Source of the DNA: Glycine soja
Lineage: Eukaryota; Streptophyta; Magnoliopsida; Fabales; Fabaceae
Direction of reading: 5' to 3'
Assembly (NCBI RefSeq): GCF_004193775.1
Contig: NC_041003.1
Span: 44,211,611-44,275,610, forward strand
Length of the DNA: 64,000 nt
How positions within the stretch are numbered: the stretch's first letter is position 1; each line of letters opens with the position of its first letter. Positions 54,001-64,000 of the stretch are shown here, in pieces. Below the pieces are notes generated by a model. The model worked only from the letters and a program-made list of their open reading frames with translations, was not told the DNA's origin and did no database searches. Both the position numbers and the translations under genes were made by a program.

Positions 54001-55264
54001 TAATAACCTCCAGAAACAAGTAGGCTTACCTCAAGAATATGCTCAGAAAATAATCAAGAGTATAACCACTACAAAAATGGCAGCTGCCATTGAAACTGCT
54101 GTAACTCAAGGGAGGCTCAATATGAAGCAGATAAGGGAACTTAAGGAAGCTGATGTTGATTTAGACAGTATGGTATCTGAGAACTTGAGAGAGACCCTCT
54201 TCAAAAAAACTGTTGATGACATTTTCTCATCCGGTACTGGAGAGTTTGACACTGAGGAAGTATATGAAAAAATCCCGTCAGATCTCAACATTAACAAAGA
54301 GAAGGCACGAGGTGTTGTTCATGAGCTTGCAAAGGGTAGACTATCCAACTCTCTGGTTCAGGCTGTCTCTCTACTAAGACAGAGAAATCAGCAGGGAGTG
54401 GTAAGTAATATTCAAAGCTTCATGTTCACTTAGTACTAGTTTGGATTTATGCTGGATTATCTAAAATTACACTCAAATACTAGATCACGTGAAGTAAATG
54501 TTCATAAATTTTTTGTTTCACTTTAAGAAATTGATTCTGAGTTGAAGCAATTTTAGGTAACTTTTTCTGTTGAATAAAAAAGGTTTATGTTAAGTTTTAT
54601 TATTAACTTGCTTTCATTAAAAAAAAACCTCCAAACATAAATCTTTTCACTTCAAAATCAATTATGCAAAATCTACTTCATTCATAATCAATTTTGCAAA
54701 TGTTTGTCCCAACACACTTAGTGCGTGTTTGTACAAGCATTGGCAAATTGATTTTAGTTAAATTGATTTGAAAGTGATGTGATTTATGTTTAAGTACAAC
54801 ATTTTGGATCCATCGTAAAAATTACTCAAAGGTCCTTTAACTTAGAGTCAATTTTGGACTTAGAATCAATTCTGAATTCTTCTTTAACAGGAAACCAAAC
54901 ACGAAAATTTATCAAAAAGCCATTCTCCAATGTGAAACAAAACTTGCACTTATTCAAACAGCTTTTTTACGTTTGTTTGTCATGGATAATCATGTGTGAT
55001 TGCTTCTTTTCTTTTGTGCAGGTTTCTTCACTCAATGACTTGCTGGCATGTGACAAAGCAGTACCCTCACAGCCAGTTTCATGGGAAGTGCCAGAGGAGC
55101 TTTCTGATCTATATACCATATACTTGAAGAGTAATCCAACTCCTGAGAATTTGTCTCGTTTGCAATATCTGTTGGGTATAAATGATTCCACAGCTGCTGC
55201 TCTTAAGGAGATTGGAGATAGATTACTCAATACTACTGCGGAGGAAGAGAAGTTTGTATTCTAG
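48373..55264 (+). CDS. TIC110: TIC110, chloroplast inner-envelope protein import component
   Basis: Fifteen exons (48373-48842, 48938-48997, 49148-49271, 49398-49466, 49588-49686, 49969-50035, 50376-50440, 50572-50666, 50825-50952, 51073-51173, 51931-52147, 52365-52519, 53220-53345, 53432-54400, 55022-55264) join to 995 residues, the usual family length. TIC110 is the central inner-membrane factor of the TOC-TIC system and recruits stromal chaperones to incoming preproteins. Residues 1 to about 36 are a Ser/Arg-rich transit peptide. A nine-Pro run follows at 44-52. Two Ala/Gly-rich membrane helices lie at about 75-93 and 101-123. The rest is the long helical stromal domain (FNNLLISFKNHPDVDCFARG, YRKRLAQAAADGELEM, KTYLLYCLTGEVTRVPFGAQ). 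Exon 1 is strikingly GC-rich. All introns are GT-AG, and the start is the first ATG ahead of the transit peptide. Confidence 0.96.
50971..51006. repeat. (GT)n microsatellite in a TIC110 intron
   Basis: Perfect GT run of about 36 bases, shortly after the donor of the intron following exon 9. Confidence 0.97.
54721..54903. repeat. small MITE-like element in TIC110 intron 14
   Basis: Ends GTGCGTGTTTG and CCAAACACG are inverted repeats about 183 bases apart, a layout common for hAT-type MITEs. A second possible element, or an older part of the same one, precedes it from about 54436 (CTAGTTTGGATTTATG). Both lie wholly inside the 621-base intron and do not touch the splice sites. Confidence 0.4.
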
Positions 55265-56477
55265 TCTTGTGATAAAATGTTTGGCATTTTAGGCACACTA
55301 GAGAGGCTGCAAGTCCCCTTAATTTTGCCATTTTTTATTTTCCATTTTGTTTAACGGTAGCAGAAAAAGAATATCACGATGTATAAACTTTGGAATAGAG
55401 ATGAGTGCAGTGCTGAAATCTTAGATAATATTTTGTTTGAGACAGTTGAATTAATCAATTGCTATTTTTTATGAATGAAAATAAGTTTTCATAATCGTGG
55501 ACAAGTTTTATCACTGAGCTTGTGAATATTGTGTTTGTTTTTACATTTAAAATTTAAATCTCAGTTTTAACACAAATCCAACATTTATTGGACCTTTTAA
55601 GTTGGAAAGTTAGATCGTGAAAATGTACATTTATTTATTTTATAAAATTAGAATATTTAATTTCTTCACCCTCTTGTCTTGAAAGCGTACGTTCATGCAA
55701 ATTCTTTTTCTTCATTCAAAATTTTCATATATTTATTAGATAGATCAACATCAGTATTTTTACTGTGTCTATATATTTATTAGATAGATCAACACCAGCA
55801 TTTATTGATCTGACATAAGTATTGCAACAAATGAACAAGAAAAGGGATTAATTTGGCCTAATTTGTGCCGTGAGTGTCCAAATGGTATAGAATCCACCAA
55901 CCGAATGATTATCACCCCACCACTTGATACCAGAAGCTTTGGTAATTTAGCTGTTTAAGCTAGCATTGCATAAAGTGATAACAAATGTAGACCTTAGGAT
56001 TGGATTTTGACTAGATGAAGAAAACCTTACAAATCATGAGGTTTGCACCACCCATTTTTTAATATTTATTTATTTGACTTAAGTTTAAAATTGTCATGAA
56101 ATCACTTCAAAAAACCACGGGCACTCGAGCTTAATGGAATTGGAAGGAACACTTTTGATTATTCTTGAAATAAATAGTAAGTGTAAATATTACATTATTG
56201 ACTAAGACAAACTAAATATATGGGAAGATGAAAATGTTAAGAGAAGTTAAATTAATTTAGAATTTAATGGTTATGCACTTAGGTGTAAAACAATTTTATT
56301 TGTCATCCAATAATAAATTATTGTTTGAATTATTTTAAGATAATTATTTTAAAAGTCAACAAACTTTTCATATATGAGAAGTTGTAATTGAATAATTGTG
56401 TAAAACTTTTTAATTGCCAGTGTATAATCCTTTTTACATAATTTTGGCAGTAAAAGAAGAAATTTAAATTATTAGTT
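55265..56477. other. intergenic downstream of TIC110
   Basis: The first 200-250 bases are probably the TIC110 3' UTR (AATGAAAATAAG near 55475 is a possible polyadenylation signal). A direct repeat of about 33 bases, TATATTTATTAGATAGATCA..., occurs near 55729 and 55772. No gene is seen. Confidence 0.45.
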
Positions 56478-56640
56478 TATATACTCAATCATAAAAGTTA
56501 ACTCATAGAGTGAGAGTTATCCTTTACTTATATACTATATCTTATCTCTAGATAATGTGAGACTTGAGTTTTTTCCAATACTTTTATGTCTAACATTTTT
56601 GGATTTAGTGCAAGGATAACATGATGGATGACCCATTAAA
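56478..56640 (-). repeat. left arm of an inverted repeat flanking the copia remnant
   Basis: In complement this reads CATGTTATCCTTGCACTAAA, then TCCAAAAATGTTAGAC, CTCAAGTCTCACATTATCTA and GATAACTCTCACTCTATGAG. It matches, in opposite orientation, the arm at 58308-58460. Confidence 0.6.
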
Positions 56641-56664
56641 TGGATCTAGGATACCATCTAAAAA

Positions 56665-57000
56665 TGAAGCATGGAAGAAGAATTGATTGGTGAACTTCAT
56701 TGTTTATTCATTGATTTGCTAAGTATATATAGATTGATTTACAAGATTTAAAAAGCTAAAAACTAATCGATATCTATAAAGAATTTACAAAATTCAAAAA
56801 CTAACAATGATCTTAAAAATTAACAGATCTAGAAAATTCAAAAACTAACATTAATCTTAAAAACTAACAGACTTGTAGAATTCAAAAACTAACAAGTTTA
56901 TCTATAACTTTAAAATTAAAATAACAAATATGCAAATCTAAATCTAAAAATTGCTAACAATTCAAATTTAACACTTGAACTCCTTAATATGCGTCCAACA
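56665..57000 (-). repeat. 3' LTR of the copia element
   Basis: On the minus strand the LTR begins TGTTGGACGC immediately after the polypurine tract and ends about GCTTCA near 56665, about 336 bases. It contains internal near-tandem copies of GTTAGTTTTTGAATT, a TATA-like CTATATATAC and an AATAAAC poly(A)-type signal near its end, as expected for the U3-R-U5 order. Confidence 0.6.
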
Positions 57001-57002
57001 CT

Positions 57003-57884
57003 CCCCCTCAAGTTGGAGTTGTGATTGAAATGTCAAGAACGCCCAACTTGCTAAGAAATTGTTAATAAGCATCACCTCCAAGTGGTTTGATAAAAATATC
57101 TGTTAATTGGTCACAAGAACAAAGATAGGAAAGAGTAATAAGGCCTGATTGAATTTTTTTACAAATAAAATGACAATTAATTGCAATGTGTTTAGTGCGT
57201 TCATGAAGCACTGAATTTTAGATCAAAAGAGCTTCATATATACTTCTTCATTGAGATCACCTTGGAGAAAACATTGTTGACACCAAGTTGGTGCATTGAC
57301 CAATTTTTAATGGCAACAATGGAGAGAAGGTAAACATTGACCAAATTTTCTACAAGTGCAAAAGTATCATAATAATCTATACCTTCAATTTGAATATAGC
57401 CTTGTGCGACTAAAGGAGATTTATATCTCTCAATAGAATCATCGGCTTGATATTTGATATTGTAGACTCGTTTACAACCAATTGGAGATTTTCCTTCAAG
57501 GAGGGAGCACAAAGATCAAGTGTTGTTTGATTCAAGGATCTGGATTTCCTTAGCCATGGCATCATGCCATTCAATTGATTTCATGGCTTGATAAAATGAT
57601 TTTAGTTCTTGGTTTTCAATGACATTGGTGAGAAAGACTCGTAAGAGACACTTAGATTTATTAGGCAAAAGTGGTTTCCAATGGAAAATTTGTTGAGGAT
57701 GAAACATGATTACAAATGAAATTCTTGAGATTACTTTTGGACAATTAGATGTAAAAATTGTGTCTAGAGGTGAACTATGATTGGGTGGCACATCTACTAT
57801 AGTACATGGAGCATTGACTAAAGTGTTATGTTGCAGATCACATGTGGGAATGGTCACACTTGTGCCACTTGAATTATCATTCAA
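57003..57884 (-). pseudogene. copia pol remnant (RT start and RNase H tail)
   Basis: From 57884 down to 57234 the minus strand encodes the region just before and at the start of the copia reverse transcriptase: AMKSIEWHDAMAKEIQILES, then, after a frame change, GYIQIEGIDYYDTFALVENL and KNWSMHQLGVNN. It stops at the DL-EE-Y position and jumps at about 57230 to the RNase H tail: LHERTKHIAINCHF, DQLTDIFIKPLGGDAY and QFLSKLGVLDISITTPT. An in-frame TAA follows GGDAY. The RT catalytic centre is deleted. Confidence 0.8.
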
Positions 57885-58087
57885 ATCAAGTGAAATCTGA
57901 TTATTGACAAGATTAATATTGTTAAAAGGTTCATCATCATTGATTGGGTTATTTCAATTGATAGATTTTAAGAGCATTTGATTGAGAAAAATGATCATTT
58001 AAATCTGTCTAGATTTGTGTTGTAGTTTCAATGTAAAAAATATTTGGACGAATCTCAATTGTCAAGTGAGAATTTCTTCTTTCTGCT

Positions 58088-58294
58088 TCAGAGTTGGGAG
58101 GGACCCATCAACAAATCCAAGTTTTTTTTTTCTGCACGGAGTGCCATTGTGACAACATGACTCCATAAACCATAATTGTCTCTTGTCAACAAGAAAGTAA
58201 CAAGAATAGTTGAAGGATTATTTGAGTGATGAATTGTATAGGAATCTATATCTATGGGTGTGATTGAATTGGGAGAAAGGGATGCAGAAGCCAT
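58088..58294 (-). pseudogene. copia gag N-terminal fragment
   Basis: MASASLSPNSITPID followed by HHSNNPSTILVTFLLTRDNY, then GLWSHVVTMALRAEKK, is the start of a copia-type gag polyprotein (domain known for the NY-W---M--L- pattern). It ends after 68 residues, where the element is deleted or frameshifted. Confidence 0.8.
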
Positions 58295-58307
58295 GGTGGA
58301 AAAACCT

Positions 58308-58460
58308 AGGCTCAGTCACCATGTTATCCACGCACCAAGCCAAAAGTGTTGAGCGTAAATGAGTATATTAAAAAAAGTCCAAGTTTCACATTGGTTAGAG
58401 ATAAAATCGATATAAAATATATAAGTGGGAGATAACCCTCACTCTATAAACTAGTTTTTA
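58308..58460 (+). repeat. right arm of an inverted repeat flanking the copia remnant
   Basis: Reads CATGTTATCCACGCACCAAG, then CCAAAAGTGTTGAGCG, GTCCAAGTTTCACATTGGTT and GATAACCCTCACTCTATAAA. It is the reverse-complement partner of 56478-56640 and resembles an LTR terminus (TGTTGAGCGTAAATGAG) of another retroelement family. Confidence 0.6.
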
Positions 58461-61400
58461 GAATTAAATTAGATCCAAATCTACATATCTAACCATAATT
58501 AAGAATCGTATATGCATAAATTCGCTGCACATTATTATTGTTGTTGTATCATCAACTGATTTTCCTTCACATGGCCAGTGAAACTAACAGTTCAGATAAA
58601 AAATAATAAATATATTAGTCAAACTTATCTTGTAGAAACCTTATCCAAAGTTAACAACACATTTGTTTTTTCTTCCTTTGATTGATTTTTGGTTTGTTTG
58701 AAATATTCATAGGAACTTGAAACTCCTGTGTAGTTTCAAACATGGATCTTAAAAACGTTAGTGGGGTGTTGGCGTAATGGAATAAAGAGTACTGGAGTAG
58801 GTATTCTTGCATATGGGCAAATTAATTCTAATGAAAATTCATAGCCTAATGAATGTAGCATAAATATTTTCAGCAGTACAGCATATATAGGGGAAGGTAA
58901 CTAATTAACTATCCAAAAGAGAGTCAAAGAATAGATGGTTGGCTTCACTCTAATTAATTAGCTTTATAACGACATATCTCAATGAATTTAAAATGTGTTC
59001 ATGCTGCTAACCCCGATTAAGTACTATTATTATGTATTTTTTTCAAAGCTCTCTGATTAAGTACTAATTGGTTACAATTATCCCCAACTCTTGGTTTATA
59101 ATTGACTTGTGCACCCAGCACACTTTTGACCTGCTTAGTTAGAATTCTTCACTTACTCTCACAAACCATATTTAAATATATGCCGTTTACTTTTGGGAAT
59201 TATTATTATTATTATCATTTTTGAAACAGAGACAATAGACACTAAGAAGTCATTTTGAGTTGAAATTAACACTTGGGGATGTTAATAGGTTCGGCGGGTT
59301 TGCAGAACTTGGTTTCCAAGTTTCTCAAATAATTTTGTTGACTAGTTTGGTTCCTTTTATCGCGTGTTCACACTCAAAACTACCCATTTAGTGGAAAATT
59401 CTTTTATTAACTAGTAAATAAATATAATCCCGTTTATTTATAATTTTATATAAAATATTAATCAAATGTATTTTGAAATTTAAGCTTGGCCCACTTTATG
59501 TTCTTAGCCCTTAGGGGGACAATTATTAGGTGATAAAATGTTGTAAAATTCTTTAATTAAATGTGGATATTGAACAAGAAAAAACAATAGTGACGTACTG
59601 CACATCTTTTTTTTTTTTTTTCATTTTAGACTTCCAAATTCTTGTATATATTGTTTAATTTATAATATATCTTCTCTATTTTGAATATTAAAATCACATA
59701 GACTTGGGAATTTCGATGGCGAAGTCCACATCTGAGTAATAACTCTCAAGTCCTTCAAAATAAAATTACTTTATATCCTAGCTACTTTGATTAGTAAACG
59801 AAATGCTTTTGATCGATCATTGTACAATTTCAATTCTCTAAATTTCAACTGCACTACTATTTGGGTCTTTCAGGTAAATTTGCGATGTTGATCCCTCAGG
59901 TCCCATCAACTGGGTCTCTTGATACTATAATTGTGTAATTTGAGTATATCGTAAATATATTTTTGTTAATATATATGAAATAATATATATTTAATGACTA
60001 AAATTGTACAATTGTAATATCTAAAAATTCAATGGACACAAATTAGAACTTGTGGGCTGAAATTTACATTTGTGATACTTGAAACATTTTATTGAAATAA
60101 TTAAAATAAAAAAATCAAAATTACACCATTACGATGCCTAAAAGATAGAAGGTATAATTAATCAAGCCTAAATGAAAACATAACTCAATTTATTAAACAT
60201 CAGCGCTACTCGTAGCATTTTAATAAATCAGTTGTATAACTTAAATTCGTCTAATAATATACCTGTGTTTGAATTCATATGGTCCATGATAAATCAGCCA
60301 AACTACTAAATTGCATTGACTTAATGGTGGAGGGTTTAAATAACTTGCATGATGTTTTAGATTTAAACTTTGTTATTTAACTTGTTGTTTTCCACAAAAT
60401 ATGTTCGATCTGGGTGTGGTAAGGTGAACCATTTAATCAAGAACAATATTATTATGAGAAGTATTAATAAGACATTTTCTTTTATATATATGATTGAGTG
60501 AATTTCATGTACCCACGCCTCACTAATAAATTTTAGTGAAATTCTCATAAAAATTATATATTATTGTAGTATTAAACAATTTATTGAAAGAGATATAAAC
60601 AATATAGAATAAATTATACTGACTGATGTTTCATCGATCCAATTCCCTCCATCCTCCGTACTTTCTTACTCTTATACTAACACATCTTAATTATTTGAAA
60701 TACTTTACACTTACATTTCTTATATATTACACTGTCTATTTTCTCAGTAGGAGAGGCTATTGTAAACTTTTAAAAAACAAGAAGTTTAGTGCAATCTTAA
60801 TAAACTTTATGATGAATTGCATAAAAAAAAAAACTTCATGAAGGATGTCTAAGTATATTATTTCTAGAATTAATACATGTCTTAACTTTGATGTTAAGGT
60901 AGAAAACTGCAAACGTAAAATGACTGAATTAAATATATAATGAAAGTAATAGAACCTAAACCTAATCCAGCATTTAGCCATAAAAGTCCAATCTTAAGAC
61001 TATGGAGGAAAAAGGGAAAGAATATTTGACTGCAGATAAACTTTGGTAGCATTATAACTACTCTGCGTTGACGAAGATTAGGCAATAGTCCAAGCGTGCT
61101 GGACCCAACTAGCTTCATGAGATACCGGACTTCCAAAATTGTATGTCAATCACGGAACCAAATCTAGTAGTAATAGTAAATAGTAAAATATAACTAGCTA
61201 GTATGATGATGTTTCAGCGATCTACTCTCAGATATGCTTCGCCTTCGGTGTATTATTAATGATGTTTTTCTCATAATATTGTTTTTTTTATTACATTATA
61301 TATAAAGAAGTTAAAATATATCATACTTTGATCGATTAATTCTATTTTAATGTCTTTTTTTATACATCAGAAAATAAATTCTATTTTAATATGAACACGT

Positions 61401-61881
61401 GTAAGATATATATTGCCTTTTCCCTGTCTGTGTGACTGTCGTTGAAGTTACTAGCCGTTAATTAGTTTTAATATGTACACTTTGATTATTACTTTGAAAC
61501 ATTAATTTATTTATTTTTTGAAAATCTAATAATATAAGAGTTTGAATTTCTTTCTTGTTCTAAACTCTTCAAGTTGACAACATGGGCCCTCAAAACTAAT
61601 TATTTTTTATGTTCTGATATATATCACCTAGCATGTTAGGAATTCTATAGAAAAATGACTTACCTAATAAGAAATAAGACACACAACACATGCAGTAACA
61701 CACATCACATATATAGTGAGAGTCATCACATGAATTTTACTTTTTTTGGAAGGCAACACATGAATTTTACTTAATAGAATACAGTAGAAAAATGCTAAAA
61801 TTAAAGTAGCTAATTAGAAGTCATCATAACCATAGACAAATTGCTCCATATAGGGTCCAAAATGGAGTGCTCGCACCACAC
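58461..61881. other. AT-rich intergenic region before the peroxidase gene
   Basis: No gene is seen on either strand over 3.4 kb. Short open stretches around 60363-60548 and 60626-61136 show no family features and AT-driven composition. The last few hundred bases are the probable peroxidase promoter. Confidence 0.5.
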
Positions 61882-61889
61882 TATAAATA
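61882..61889 (+). promoter_or_regulatory. TATA box of the peroxidase gene
   Basis: TATAAATA lies 56-63 bases before the ATG at 61945, giving a predicted transcript start near 61912 and a leader of about 30 bases. Confidence 0.7.
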
Positions 61890-61944
61890 AAGCTTGAGGA
61901 GCGGTGTATACTTCACAAGTTCAAAGACACACCATTATTAAACA

Positions 61945-64000
<2,056 letters not shown>

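Larger units (their letters stand above)
56665..58321 (-). mobile_element. degenerate, internally deleted Ty1/copia retrotransposon
   Basis: Read on the minus strand, the order is a primer-binding-site-like TGGTGACTGAGCC (about 58307-58320; family consensus TGGTATCAGAGC), a gag start (58294), pol pieces, a polypurine tract (57001-57011, TTGAGGGGGAG) and a 3' LTR. Only about 1.65 kb remains of an element normally near 5 kb. The end of gag, protease, integrase, the RT core and most of RNase H are missing. No 5' LTR matching 56665-57000 was found. It cannot be active. Confidence 0.8.

Noticed and set aside
60363..61136. Three short hydrophobic open stretches between the copia remnant and the peroxidase
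   Set aside because: AT-driven composition, no splice partners, no recognised motif and no plausible start context.

Overview
This window is plant nuclear DNA from a eudicot. It is very AT-rich, most genes are multi-exon with GT-AG introns of about 70 to 1,000 bases, long (AT)n microsatellites recur, and transposon remnants of several classes are scattered through it. The protein families and repeat types look like a legume, most likely soybean (Glycine). That species call rests on recalled similarity and was not checked by any search.

Layout. 0-6.6 kb: intergenic, with a 0.8-kb fold-back element and a possible plastid-transit-peptide gene fragment. 6.6-8.6 kb: a two-exon nodulin-like/NFD4-type MFS transporter gene. 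8.6-22.2 kb: an AT-rich gene desert. 22.2-23.5 kb: a four-exon gene for a small atypical bHLH protein with an ACT-like C-terminus. 23.8-25.4 kb: repeats, including a LINE 3' remnant. 26.4-37.1 kb: a diverged tandem segmental duplication. Its left copy holds dead versions of a small secreted-peptide gene and of the last exon of a pseudouridine synthase gene; its right copy holds the intact versions. 36.5-41.05 kb and 44.6-47.9 kb: two tandem seven-exon TruA-type pseudouridine synthase genes on the minus strand, separated by a hAT derivative and a MITE-like element. 48.4-55.3 kb: the complete 15-exon TIC110 gene, head to head with the second synthase across 471 bases. 56.5-58.5 kb: a heavily deleted Ty1/copia element bracketed by inverted repeats. 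61.9 kb to the end: the first two exons of a class III peroxidase gene; the window stops exactly at what looks like the acceptor of its third exon.

How the genes relate. This is ordinary plant chromosome, not an operon-like system. Two functional links are visible. TIC110, the core of the chloroplast inner-envelope import machinery, shares a promoter interval with a predicted organelle-targeted tRNA-modification enzyme. The segmental duplication has produced both pseudogenes and a possible new signalling-peptide locus. No undescribed multi-gene system was found. The best candidates for new biology are the 56-residue secreted peptide gene, the shared TIC110 promoter, and the peroxidase intron that appears to use a GC donor.

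All exon coordinates were worked out by hand from splice-site consensus and reading-frame continuity, and every joined coding sequence reported as complete keeps a single open frame.
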